Positions 34,928 through 43,616 of a DNA stretch of 64,000 bases are shown here, piece by piece. Made by a program: the position numbers and the translations under genes. Position 1 is the first letter of the stretch. Each line of letters begins with the position of its first letter. The notes beneath the pieces are model-generated. The model worked only from the letters and a program-made list of their open reading frames with translations. It had not been told where the DNA came from and searched no databases. The DNA is from Mucilaginibacter pedocola (GTDB lineage: Bacteria > Bacteroidota > Bacteroidia > Sphingobacteriales > Sphingobacteriaceae): contig NZ_MBTF01000037.1 in assembly GCF_002013915.1 (NCBI RefSeq), positions 186,001-250,000 of the forward strand, read 5' to 3'.

Positions 34928-35980
34928 TTAGATGCTTGCGTATTGTGTATCGTAATAAGTGGCGTAGTTGCCGCTGGTAACATCGTTAAGCCAGGCTTCG
35001 TTGGCCAAAAACCAATCAATGGTTTCTGATAGGCCCTGCTCAAACGTTACCGAAGGCGCCCAGCCCAGTTCGCGGTTAATTTTACCGGCATCAATAGCGT
35101 AGCGCCTGTCGTGGCCGGGGCGGTCTTTCACATAGGTGATCAGCTGGTTGCTGGTGCCCGGTTCGCGGCCCAGTTTTTCGTCCATTTGTTTGCAAAGCAG
35201 CTGCACCAGGTCAATATTCTTCCACTCGTTAAAGCCGCCAATATTATAGGTATCGCCTGTTTTGCCTTCATGGAAAACCAGGTCGATAGCTATGGCGTGG
35301 TCTTTTACGTAAAGCCAATCGCGGGTGTAGTTGCCATCTCCGTAAACGGGCAGGGGTTTGTTATTGATGATGTTGTTTATCATCAGCGGGATAAGCTTCT
35401 CAGGGAAATGGTAGGGACCGTAGTTGTTAGAGCAGTTTGATATTACGGTTTTAATGCCGTAGGTATCGTGATAAGCCCGCACAAAATGGTCCGACGAGGC
35501 CTTGCTGGCACTGTAGGGCGAATGCGGATCGTACCGGGTTTCTTCGGTAAACAGGCCTTCTGCACCCAATGCTCCGTAAACCTCATCGGTAGATACGTGA
35601 TAGAATAAATGGTCGGCATAGTGGCCTTTCCATTTTTCTTTAGCAGCTTCTAATAGCGTTACTGTGCCAATAACGTTGGTAAGCACAAAATCCAAAGGGT
35701 TGGTTATAGAACGGTCCACGTGCGATTCGGCCGCCAAATGTATCACGTCGGTAATGCCGTATTTATCAAAAATGGCGTTTACTTCATCGCGGTTCCTGAT
35801 ATCAGCCTTTTCAAACTGATAATTAGGGGCGTTTTCAACATCCTTCAAATTTTGCAGGTTGCCGGCGTAGGTTAATGCATCTAAATTAACTATCAGGTAA
35901 TCGGGGTGGTTATTTACAAAGCGGCGCACAACGCACGAGCCAATAAAACCCGCTCCGCCGGTAATCAGGATCTTTTTCAT
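34928..35980 (-). CDS. rmlB: dTDP-glucose 4,6-dehydratase
   Basis: 350 residues. Extended SDR with TGGAGFIGS (NAD loop), HLAAESHVDRSI, STDEVYGALG and YSASKASSDH (Tyr and Lys of YxxxK). It converts dTDP-glucose to dTDP-4-keto-6-deoxyglucose. First gene of the rmlBCA unit. Confidence 0.97.
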   Translation of the reverse strand: MKKILITGGAGFIGSCVVRRFVNNHPDYLIVNLDALTYAGNLQNLKDVENAPNYQFEKADIRNRDEVNAIFDKYGITDVIHLAAESHVDRSITNPLDFVLTNVIGTVTLLEAAKEKWKGHYADHLFYHVSTDEVYGALGAEGLFTEETRYDPHSPYSASKASSDHFVRAYHDTYGIKTVISNCSNNYGPYHFPEKLIPLMINNIINNKPLPVYGDGNYTRDWLYVKDHAIAIDLVFHEGKTGDTYNIGGFNEWKNIDLVQLLCKQMDEKLGREPGTSNQLITYVKDRPGHDRRYAIDAGKINRELGWAPSVTFEQGLSETIDWFLANEAWLNDVTSGNYATYYDTQYASI

Positions 35981-36322
35981 AAGGGTGGTGATAAAGCGAA
36001 ATATTTAAGTTGATATTTTATTAACATTATAATAAAACTAAACTTATGGTGCAAGTATACTCAAATTTTATATCATTTTATTGAGATTTATGCATATTAT
36101 GCGTTGTTTTTGGTAGCGGGCATCGCACCGCACAGGAATGGGCAAAATGGCGGGCCTTCCACAAAACAGAGTATTGGCTTTAAAAGCAGGTTGCGGCAGC
36201 CTTATGTTTTATTAAGTAATAAACTATATGCAGGTGGCTTGCCCTTGTTTTTAAAAAAAGTGGGCTACTTGGTATGTTTTGCTGCCTTTAGTGTATTAAA
36301 ATAATTATGTTTACCGTACGAA
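35981..36322. other. 342-nt divergent intergenic region
   Basis: It separates rmlB (-) from the acetyltransferase (+). On the minus strand a near -7 box TAAGTTTA lies about 55-60 nt before rmlB; on the plus strand TATGTTTT occurs at 36273-36280. Neither is an exact match. A 66-codon reading frame at 36104 looks like chance. No strong hairpin. Confidence 0.35.
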
Positions 36323-36994
36323 ATGAAGAACTGGCTAAAGCGGAATTATTACAGGTTGGTTAACTTCAACAAAAACGTAAAAATTGGCAGCGGCATTGAG
36401 TTTAACATGCATAACTCTTTTGAAGGGTTTAATGTTATAGGCAATAAGGCTATCATAGGTTCGTCGCATATAGGGCTTGGTACCTACGTTTCGGCTGCAT
36501 CGGTAATAAAAGATACGTTCATTGGCAGGTTTTGTTCTATAGGCAGCAACATACAAACCGGTATGGGCACGCATCCATCAAAAATATTTGTATCAACTCA
36601 TCCCGCTTTTTTTTCGGTAGAAAAGCAAGCAGGGTTCAGCTTTGTTAACCAAAACCGGTTTGAAGAATTTGTTTATGCCGATGCCGAAAAAAAACTGATT
36701 GCCATAATAGGTAACGATGTTTGGATAGGCAATAACGTAATAATTACCGACGGTGTAACCATAGGCGATGGTGCCATTGTTGCCGCCGGCGCGGTAGTTA
36801 CCAAAGATGTGCCACCTTACGCCATTGTTGCGGGCGTACCTGCAAAAGTACTCAGGTACCGTTTCGAGCCGGCCGAGATAGATTATTTGCTGCAAATAAA
36901 ATGGTGGAATTGGGGCATGGAAAAGCTAAGGCGCAACAGCCCCGCCTTTAACGATATAAAACAGTTTATTAATACTACCCAAAACGCAACGTAA
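36323..36994 (+). CDS. CatB/DapH-type hexapeptide acetyltransferase
   Basis: 223 residues. Beta-helix turns start at about residue 40 (FNVIGNKAIIGSSHIGLG), the loop GMGTHPSKIFVSTHPAF contains the catalytic His, and IGNDVWIGNNVIITDGVTIG plus GAVVTKDVPPYAIVAGVPAK closes the fold. It is a cytoplasmic O- or N-acetyltransferase acting on a nucleotide sugar or the lipid-linked repeat. First gene of plus-strand block C. Confidence 0.92.
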   Translation: MKNWLKRNYYRLVNFNKNVKIGSGIEFNMHNSFEGFNVIGNKAIIGSSHIGLGTYVSAASVIKDTFIGRFCSIGSNIQTGMGTHPSKIFVSTHPAFFSVEKQAGFSFVNQNRFEEFVYADAEKKLIAIIGNDVWIGNNVIITDGVTIGDGAIVAAGAVVTKDVPPYAIVAGVPAKVLRYRFEPAEIDYLLQIKWWNWGMEKLRRNSPAFNDIKQFINTTQNAT

Positions 36995-37042
36995 TTGCCT
37001 TTTGGCCTAACCTTTAAATATCCTTTTTAAAAGCACATTTAC

Positions 37043-38329
37043 ATGGCTCCTAAAAAAAATAAAACATTCGATCTTAACTACTTTATAATGCTGGCGTTTT
37101 TACTGGTATCGGCTAATGCTAATATCATATCGTCAACTACAGTTGCCTGGGCGGTCATTATATTAGGGCTGTTTGGTGTTGCCATGCAGCGCAAACAAAT
37201 AGGCCGCCGCGAATTGAATGCTATTGGCGTTTTTGCCGGTTTATATGTATTATATGTAAGCGGCCGCTTTTTCCTGGTAAACGATCTGACAACCGATTAC
37301 CTCTACAGCGATTACGTTTTTTTATTTAAATACATATTTATAGCCTTTTTAATTTGTGTGGTGCTGCGCGATAAACTGCTGGCCACCTTTGTGAAGGTAA
37401 TGGTGCACTTAACTATTATATCGCTGGTGTTTTTCGCCCTTCAGTTATTGGCACCAACGTTTATGTATAAAATTTTCCTGACGTTGAATTTCCCAACAGG
37501 TAACACTATACCGGGGTATACCAACGCACTATTTTTTACCTACACCCAGGGCTTTCACGATTTTAGCAACTCGGGCTTTGTATGGGAGCCGGGCGCCTTT
37601 GGTTGCTTTTTGGTGCTCACGCTTATGTTCCATTTCTTCCTAAATAAGTTTAGGTACGATAATATTACCATACTGCTTATCCTGGCAAACATCACCACGT
37701 TTTCAACTACCAACTACCTTGGCTTGCTGGTGTTGATATTCTTATCGTACAGGTACAGGGTGCCCAAAATCAACATCTATGTGCTCATATTAGTGCCGGC
37801 AAGTATATTGGCCTTCATATTTATTCCGTTTTTGGGCGATAAAATTATTGAAACCTATAATGAAGACATGCGCGACCTTAAACACTTAAAGGTGTTAGAG
37901 AAGTATTACCACCACAACCGTATGGAGATACCGCTTAACCGTTTCTCGAGCATGTGGCACATTATTGATACCTTTCAGGAGAAACTCATCTTAGGCGTAA
38001 GCAATAAATATAACGATGTGCTTAACAAGGCTTACACGGTGAACATATCAAACGGTGTGTTTGATTTTATTGCCAAATTTGGCATTATAGGTTTGCTGGT
38101 GCTGCTTTACAAGTACGCAGCAGTATGCGCCAAATACGTAATACGCTGGGAAAACGTGGCTTACTGCCTCATGATCATACTGGTGCTGAGCTTTGGCGAG
38201 CCTATTTTGTTTTTGCCTATTGTAATGATGTTTTTATTCCTGAAAGACAAGCAGACCGCCATTGATAAATATGGCAGGGAAGAGCCTCAGGACAACGAAC
38301 CCGTATATGGCAGAGCAAGGGCGCGATAG
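37043..38329 (+). CDS. O-antigen polymerase-like membrane protein (Wzy-like, copy 2)
   Basis: 428 residues, about ten helices. The large periplasmic loop is probably 270-340, between IIETYNEDMRDLKHLK and DFIAKFGIIGLLVLLY. Sequence is divergent, as usual for Wzy. It shares its operon with an acetyltransferase and two glycosyltransferases and its 3' end overlaps the next gene by 23 bp. Confidence 0.8.
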   Translation: MAPKKNKTFDLNYFIMLAFLLVSANANIISSTTVAWAVIILGLFGVAMQRKQIGRRELNAIGVFAGLYVLYVSGRFFLVNDLTTDYLYSDYVFLFKYIFIAFLICVVLRDKLLATFVKVMVHLTIISLVFFALQLLAPTFMYKIFLTLNFPTGNTIPGYTNALFFTYTQGFHDFSNSGFVWEPGAFGCFLVLTLMFHFFLNKFRYDNITILLILANITTFSTTNYLGLLVLIFLSYRYRVPKINIYVLILVPASILAFIFIPFLGDKIIETYNEDMRDLKHLKVLEKYYHHNRMEIPLNRFSSMWHIIDTFQEKLILGVSNKYNDVLNKAYTVNISNGVFDFIAKFGIIGLLVLLYKYAAVCAKYVIRWENVAYCLMIILVLSFGEPILFLPIVMMFLFLKDKQTAIDKYGREEPQDNEPVYGRARAR

Positions 38330-39185
38330 TACTTGCGCGGTGTTAATTACCTGCTTTAACCGCAGGCAAAAAACACTCGATTTTTTGGCCAGCTTAACCG
38401 GCCAGGATGGCTTTGCTGCACTTGCTCCCGATATTTACCTGCTTGATGACGGCTCTACCGATGGTACCGCACAGGCAGTGGCCGAAGCTTACCCGGCTGT
38501 TAAAATTGTGCAGGGTACAGGCAGCCTGTTTTGGGCAGGCGGCATGCGGTTTTTATGGCAGCATGTGCTCACTCAAAAAAACTACAATTTGTTTTTGCTT
38601 TGTAACGATGATGTGGTTTGGCTCGATGGAGCCTTAAGCCGGCTCATTGCGGCGTACGGGCTGGTTGCATCCAAGGGCGTTGTAATGGTAGGGTCAACCC
38701 TAAGCCCGGGTACAAATAAAATGTCGTACGGGGGGCATACGCTGTTTGATGTTAACCGCGCGGCTTACCACGCTGTGGTGCCCCATGAGGTTGATAGCCT
38801 GCCTTTCCATTTGGGCAATGCTAATATATTATTGGTTGATGATGCAGCCGTGGCAAAAATTGGCGTATTTACTGATGCCTACACCCATTACCTTGCCGAT
38901 TTTGATTACACACTAACCGCATTTAAGGCTGGGCTGGCAGTTTTGGTAGCACCCGGCTATTACGGCTATTGCGAAGACGACCACGGCGTGAGCTGGCTAT
39001 CGGGTAAGCACACGCTTAAGCAGCGCATTAAGTACTTATACAGCCCCAAAGGGCTTGCCTACCACGAATATCTTTTTTACATCAAAAAGTTTTTCCCGGC
39101 CGATTACATTGGGGCCAAAGTTAAATTGTGGATGAAAACGCTTTTCCCGGTAATTTGGGATAAGTTTAAAAAAACAGCCAATTGA
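38307..39185 (+). CDS. Family 2 glycosyltransferase, rhamnosyltransferase-like
   Basis: 292 residues from the ATG at 38307, chosen because the GT2 fold starts soon after (CAVLITCFNRRQKTLDFLAS); upstream starts at 38262 or 38271 lie deeper inside the Wzy-like gene. YLLDDGSTDGTAQAV and the block GSLFWAGGMRF with LFLLCNDDVVW are typical of the RfbN/WcaA-like group that often transfers rhamnose or galactose. The last bases overlap the next start. Confidence 0.9.
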   Translation: MAEQGRDSTCAVLITCFNRRQKTLDFLASLTGQDGFAALAPDIYLLDDGSTDGTAQAVAEAYPAVKIVQGTGSLFWAGGMRFLWQHVLTQKNYNLFLLCNDDVVWLDGALSRLIAAYGLVASKGVVMVGSTLSPGTNKMSYGGHTLFDVNRAAYHAVVPHEVDSLPFHLGNANILLVDDAAVAKIGVFTDAYTHYLADFDYTLTAFKAGLAVLVAPGYYGYCEDDHGVSWLSGKHTLKQRIKYLYSPKGLAYHEYLFYIKKFFPADYIGAKVKLWMKTLFPVIWDKFKKTAN

Positions 39186-40366
39186 AAGTAGTTATCATCA
39201 ATAACGATTTTAGGGTTTATTGGAAAGGCCGCCTGGTATACCTGCGAGAATACCTGCCGCAACAAGGAATGTCTTTGAACGCCGTGGAACTTTTCGGAAA
39301 AGGATCGCCCTACGGGTTCGATTCGGTAACCAGTACTGAGGATTGGTGGCAATGTTTGTTTCCGGATAAAAGCGCCGCCGATGTGCCTAAGGAACAGATT
39401 AAAGCGGGTGTATTTGCCGCGCTTGATAAAATAAACCCCGATGTGGTTATAGGGCCTTCTATTGTGTTTTTTGCAGGGGCGTTGGCTATTGCATGGGCAA
39501 AAAAAAGGCGGAAAAGGTTTATAATGTTTGATGATGCCCGCCCTACGCAGGTAAAGCGCAACTTTATTGTGCAATGGGTGAAAGATTTGATAACAAGCAA
39601 TGCCGATGGCTTTTGGCTGCCTGCAAAAAGCTACGATACCGATTACCTTAAGTTTAAGCAGCAAGGGCTGCACTTTTTTTACGGGCTTGCTTGCATAAAC
39701 AATAGTTTTTTTAGCGTAGATAACAGGCCAGCCAATACTAAAGCAATAATTTGCGTGGCGAGGTTAGTGCCCATTAAAAACCTTGATGGCCTGCTTAAAG
39801 CTTGGCAGGTTGTAGAGCAGCAGAACACCGGTTACAAGCTTATAATAGTAGGCAACGGTCCCGAAGGGGATGCGCTTACGCAGCAGGCGGCCGGCCTTAA
39901 ACTGCAGCACGTAGAATTTGTAGATGCGGTTGATAACAAACAATTGCCCGTTTGCTTTGCGAGAGCTGATGCATTTGTTTTGCCGAGCTTTTCTGAAACC
40001 TGGGGGCTGGTGGTAAACGAGGCTATGGCAGCCGGGCTACCCGTATTGCTTAGCGCTACCGTAAACGCCGCTAACGATTTGCTGCGCGATGCCGAAAATG
40101 GCTACAAGTTTAACGCTTTTGATAATGCCGATATAGCAGCAAAGCTATTGCAATATATTGCGTTAAGCCCCGGCGAAAAAGCAGCTATGGGGCAACAATC
40201 CCTCCGCATTATTGATACCATGAGTTACGAAAAAATGGGAGGGCAGCTTGTAGCAGCTATTAATACCATTACAGCCGCTAAATACAAAGCGCCCGGCATA
40301 GCTGCTGCTGCTATTATAGCGCGCTGGCATGGGCGCTATAATACGTCGGGTTGGGATAAGTTGTAA
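39182..40366 (+). CDS. Family 4 glycosyltransferase
   Basis: 394 residues from TTG at 39182, which overlaps the preceding stop (TTGA) and begins the domain directly (KVVIINNDFRVYWKGRLVYL). Donor domain: ICVARLVPIKNLDGLLKAW and LPSFSETWGLVVNEAMAAG with E-x7-E. Retaining GT-B enzyme. It converges on the polyprenyl-phosphate transferase gene, 9 nt away. Confidence 0.92.
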   Translation: MKVVIINNDFRVYWKGRLVYLREYLPQQGMSLNAVELFGKGSPYGFDSVTSTEDWWQCLFPDKSAADVPKEQIKAGVFAALDKINPDVVIGPSIVFFAGALAIAWAKKRRKRFIMFDDARPTQVKRNFIVQWVKDLITSNADGFWLPAKSYDTDYLKFKQQGLHFFYGLACINNSFFSVDNRPANTKAIICVARLVPIKNLDGLLKAWQVVEQQNTGYKLIIVGNGPEGDALTQQAAGLKLQHVEFVDAVDNKQLPVCFARADAFVLPSFSETWGLVVNEAMAAGLPVLLSATVNAANDLLRDAENGYKFNAFDNADIAAKLLQYIALSPGEKAAMGQQSLRIIDTMSYEKMGGQLVAAINTITAAKYKAPGIAAAAIIARWHGRYNTSGWDKL

Positions 40367-40375
40367 GCGCTGCGA

Positions 40376-41776
40376 TTAAAAGGCGTTCTCTTCGCCACGC
40401 AGGCTGTTCCAAACCGTCAGGAATATGATCTTCAGGTCGAGCAGGAACGACCAGTTCTCAAGGTACCAAACATCCGCCTCAACACGTTGCATCATGGCCT
40501 CGGTGGTGCGGGTTTCGCCCCTCAGGCCTTTTACCTGTGCCCAACCGGTAATACCGGGCTTCAGAAAGTGCCTTACCATAAACCTGTCTATCAACTGCGA
40601 GTATTGTATAGTGTGGCTAAGCATGTGCGGGCGCGGGCCAACAATGCTCATATTGCCCATTAATACGTTAAAAAACTGCGGCAGCTCATCAATACTGGTG
40701 CGGCGCATAAATGCCCCCAGTTTGGTTATACGCTTATCATTACGCGTAGCCTGCACCTTATCGCTATCCTTGTTAACCCGCATGCTGCGGAATTTGTAAC
40801 ACCAAAACGGGTTATTATCCCTGCCCGAACGCAGCTGCTTGAACAACACCGGCCCTTTCGATTCCAGCTTTATCAGTATAGCCAAAATAGGGTATAGCCA
40901 GCTAAAGAAGAATATAATGATGAATAGCGAGAAGCTAATATCGAATAAGCGCTTTAAAAAGCGGTTCAGCATGCTCTCTAAAGGTTCGGCACGTACCGAT
41001 ATTACCGGGATATGCCCAAAGCTTTGTATAAGCACAGGTTTTATACCGTAATCGTAATATTCGGGCACAATACGGAAGCGGATAAGGTTTTTTTCGGCAC
41101 CTGATAGCAGCCCCTCTATCTTTCGGCTTTCAGATACCGGAAGCGTACAAAATATCTCATCTATTTTGTTGCTCAGCACATAGTCTATACAATCATCAAC
41201 CGGGCCAAGGTATTTTACCTTATCGCTAACGGCATCGGGGTCGTCGTCAAAAAAGCCTACCAGTTTGTAGCCTCTATCGGGGTTGCCTCTAAAAAAAGAG
41301 TGCAAATCGTTACTTATACGGCCGCTGCCTACAATAATTACCTTGCGCGCATCATAAAGCGATGCACGGTTGCTTTTGCGTATACTCAGGAATATAAGCT
41401 TCCATATCCATAAGGTTACCGCAAACAGCGCACACGAATAAATAAGGTATCCACGCGTTATGTAATATGCCTTTATGCCTATTACTGTTACTATAATACA
41501 TATTAAAGCAACAAAAATAAGGTAGGTTTTTATAACGCTGCGGTAAGTATTTACAGCATCGCGGTTAAGTGCTTTATCGTAAAGGCGGGTTAAATTGGCC
41601 GAGAGCAGCCAGGTTAAGTTAAATACAAGTACAATTGGAAGGTAATCTTTGTTGGTGGCCCAAAGTATATGAACCTTATCAACAATATAGTATGCTATTA
41701 CCATGCTCATGTTTAAAACTATGTAATCAAACGTGAGATTAATAGTTTTAATGAATGTAGCGTAGCGATGAACCAT
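40376..41776 (-). CDS. Polyprenyl-phosphate sugar phosphotransferase (WcaJ/WbaP type)
   Basis: 466 residues. Four N-terminal helices (within about 1-130), a nucleotide-binding-like middle domain (KVIIVGSGRISNDLHSFFRG), a fifth helix (about 281-305) and the catalytic sugar-transferase domain from about 305: PVLFKQLRSGRDNNPFWCYK, TSIDELPQFFNVLMG (Asp-Glu pair), SIVGPRPHMLSH and FLKPGITGWAQVKG. It moves a sugar-1-phosphate to undecaprenyl phosphate, the committed first step of repeat-unit assembly. It is the only such initiating enzyme in the window and stands alone on the minus strand. Confidence 0.95.
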   Translation of the reverse strand: MVHRYATFIKTINLTFDYIVLNMSMVIAYYIVDKVHILWATNKDYLPIVLVFNLTWLLSANLTRLYDKALNRDAVNTYRSVIKTYLIFVALICIIVTVIGIKAYYITRGYLIYSCALFAVTLWIWKLIFLSIRKSNRASLYDARKVIIVGSGRISNDLHSFFRGNPDRGYKLVGFFDDDPDAVSDKVKYLGPVDDCIDYVLSNKIDEIFCTLPVSESRKIEGLLSGAEKNLIRFRIVPEYYDYGIKPVLIQSFGHIPVISVRAEPLESMLNRFLKRLFDISFSLFIIIFFFSWLYPILAILIKLESKGPVLFKQLRSGRDNNPFWCYKFRSMRVNKDSDKVQATRNDKRITKLGAFMRRTSIDELPQFFNVLMGNMSIVGPRPHMLSHTIQYSQLIDRFMVRHFLKPGITGWAQVKGLRGETRTTEAMMQRVEADVWYLENWSFLLDLKIIFLTVWNSLRGEENAF

Positions 41777-42495
41777 ATTAATATTATAAGTATTTACTGA
41801 ATGTTTAGGTAATGATTTTGGTTATGCGAAACAGGCCCGCAAAACACGCAGCTTTGATATTTTAAGCCGGAGTATCTTTAACTAAAATTGTGGTAATATA
41901 AGCAGAAAAGCGTAGTTGCATTGTTTGTAATATTAAATTTATTTGCGCACTTTTTAATAGAAGTTTAAGCTGAAGCCTTACGCAACCTCATGTTAATAAT
42001 TTATCACACGAAAATATACAAAATTCTTAAAATATCGGCAATTATTGTATTACTCTTTAAACTTTTAAGCCAGGCCGTTAACTCATACAAAATAATTAGG
42101 CCACTATCTTGCTTCTCATTTTAGATATTAAATTTTATTAATCTCTAATAGCGTTTTAATAATTTTAAAAAAATATTTTTAACACAGAGTTTATTGGAGA
42201 TAAAATTGAAATTTTTTACTGTTTCAAACCATTTAAAAGTATATCTTCGGTAACTCCAATGTTGTATTAATTAACATTGGGGATTACGTAGCAACAGGCC
42301 CTTTCGTTTGATGCTTTTGGGATCCGGTCCACTTTTTTGCCCGGTTAAGCAAGCGATCAACAGATGTACAGTAGTGCAAAATACTCATCGGCGACCTGTT
42401 AATTATTAGTTTATTGAAGTTGAGTTATTATAGCGGTATTATTGCGCTTTTTTTCGCATTTAAGCGCTTATTGTCGTTAAAAGTAAACTTGTTGG
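41777..42495. other. Upstream part of the 821-nt divergent regulatory gap
   Basis: The longest gene-free stretch in the window; strongly AT-rich between 41930 and 42250. It contains an inverted repeat CCAATGTT-N9-AACATTGG (42256-42280), about 240 nt before the pssDE promoter. No exact TAnnTTTG was found for the minus-strand phosphotransferase. No small gene is convincing. Confidence 0.4.
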
Positions 42496-42527
42496 TTTGC
42501 CCTTTAGCACTAATAGTGCTATATTTG
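42496..42527 (+). promoter_or_regulatory. Bacteroidota-type promoter of pssDE
   Basis: TTTG (42496-42499), a 20-nt spacer and TATATTTG (42520-42527): the best match to TTTG-N20-TAnnTTTG in the window. Transcription would start near 42534, about 64 nt before the PssD-like start codon. Confidence 0.75.
42506..42520. promoter_or_regulatory. Palindrome in the promoter spacer, candidate operator
   Basis: AGCACTA-A-TAGTGCT has perfect 7-bp arms around one base, lies entirely between the -33 and -7 boxes and touches the first T of the -7 box. A bound protein would block RNA polymerase, so a repressor site is the natural reading. Confidence 0.5.
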
Positions 42528-42541
42528 TTACAAGATCATAG

Positions 42542-42601
42542 ATGGAAAAAGTAGTTCGATCGCAAATTTATTGGCTCTTAACGCAAGGATATAAAATATG
42601 A
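42542..42601 (+). CDS. Possible 19-codon leader ORF coupled to pssD
   Basis: ATG at 42542 opens 19 codons (peptide MEKVVRSQIYWLLTQGYKI) ending in TGA at 42599-42601, which overlaps the next ATG (42598-42600) as ATGA. It begins only about 8 nt after the predicted transcription start. It could be a coupling or leader peptide, or chance; there is no homology to lean on. Confidence 0.3.
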   Translation: MEKVVRSQIYWLLTQGYKI

Positions 42602-43038
42602 AAGTTTTAGCTGTAGCGTCGATCGGGGGGCACTGGATTCAACTTTTAAGGCTCATGCCATTATTTAAGGAGCATGATGTTACTTTTATGTCTACTAATC
42701 CGAGTTTGCAAGACACTGTAAAAGAATATAAATTTTACCATGTGCCCGATTCTAATCGCCGGGATAAAGTGGCCCTCATGAAGTCCACATTATCTGTTAG
42801 CTGGTTGGTATTTAAAATTTGGCCAAGAGTAATTATTACTACCGGTGCAGCGCCGGGCCTTATAGCTATTTTTGCGGGTAAACTTATTGGTGCTAAAACT
42901 ATTTGGATAGATAGTATTGCCAATGTAGACAGGCTATCCATGAGCGGCAAAATGGCGCTTAAAATTGCTGATAGAGTGTACACACAGTGGGAGCATTTGC
43001 AAACTGAGCAAGTTATATATAGCGGAAATATTTTATAA
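42598..43038 (+). CDS. pssD: PssD/Alg14-like glycosyltransferase subunit
   Basis: 146 residues. KVLAVASIGGHWIQLLRLMPLF is the Alg14/PssD N-terminal loop; TTGAAPGLIAIFAGKLIGAKTIWIDSI follows. Alg14-type proteins anchor a partner, PssE/Alg13, at the membrane to make one GT-B enzyme (acceptor half here). In rhizobia PssDE add glucuronic acid to the lipid-linked glucose. A protein of this size fits the split form. The partner follows after 3 nt. Confidence 0.88.
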   Translation: MKVLAVASIGGHWIQLLRLMPLFKEHDVTFMSTNPSLQDTVKEYKFYHVPDSNRRDKVALMKSTLSVSWLVFKIWPRVIITTGAAPGLIAIFAGKLIGAKTIWIDSIANVDRLSMSGKMALKIADRVYTQWEHLQTEQVIYSGNIL

Positions 43039-43041
43039 GAA

Positions 43042-43521
43042 ATGATTTTTGTAACAATCGGTACCCAGGAGCCATTTGATAGGTTAATAAAGGTAATGGA
43101 CGAGTTGGCCGCTACCGTGTTAAAAGGCACCGAAGTAATTGCACAAACTTTTGAAACCGATTACAAAATAGAAAACATGAAGGCCCTTAATTTTGTGCCT
43201 TCAACTGATTTTGATGCTTATTTTAATGCTGCAGATTTAATTGTAAGCCATGCAGGCATGGGCACCATTATATCGGCCCTGGTGCAAAATAAACCTATTA
43301 TTGTTATGCCCCGCCTTATGTTGTATGATGAGCACCGCAACGAGCATCAGCTTGCAACAGCAAAAAAGTTTGACGAACTTGGTTATGTAGAAGTTGCCTA
43401 CAGTGGCGACGAACTCAAAAACAAGATTATAGAAATGTGGCCCGATAAATTAAAGCCTATGCACCAAATTGGCAGCGTGGCCTCAGATTCACTTATAAAG
43501 TCTCTCCGCGAGTTTATTTAG
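43042..43521 (+). CDS. pssE: PssE/Alg13-like glycosyltransferase subunit
   Basis: 159 residues, the donor-binding half of the split enzyme: MIFVTIGTQEPFDRLIKVMDEL, SHAGMGTIISALVQNKPIIVMPR and DEHRNEHQLATA are diagnostic of Alg13/PssE (GT28 C-terminal domain). With the adjacent PssD-like protein it would form a membrane-bound transferase acting early, consistent with its position opposite the initiating phosphotransferase. It ends in TAG before a strong terminator. Confidence 0.9.
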   Translation: MIFVTIGTQEPFDRLIKVMDELAATVLKGTEVIAQTFETDYKIENMKALNFVPSTDFDAYFNAADLIVSHAGMGTIISALVQNKPIIVMPRLMLYDEHRNEHQLATAKKFDELGYVEVAYSGDELKNKIIEMWPDKLKPMHQIGSVASDSLIKSLREFI

Positions 43522-43545
43522 AGTTAGCTAAATATTCTTAAACTG

Positions 43546-43590
43546 AAAAAGGCAGCGGCGGTTAAAATAGTTAACCGCCGCTGCCTTTTT
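43546..43590. terminator. Strong bidirectional intrinsic terminator
   Basis: Perfect 20-bp stem (43546-43565 with 43571-43590) around a 5-nt loop AATAG; GC-rich core GGCAGCGGCGG flanked by A5 on one side and T6 on the other. It lies 25 nt after pssE and 26 nt after the convergent GH10-like gene, so it can stop both transcripts. Confidence 0.95.
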
Positions 43591-43616
43591 TGTTTTGTAT
43601 TAAGCGGATAGCCGCT

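Noticed and set aside
36104..36304. 66-codon plus-strand frame in the rmlB-acetyltransferase gap
   Set aside because: No recognisable features; it lies in a promoter region.
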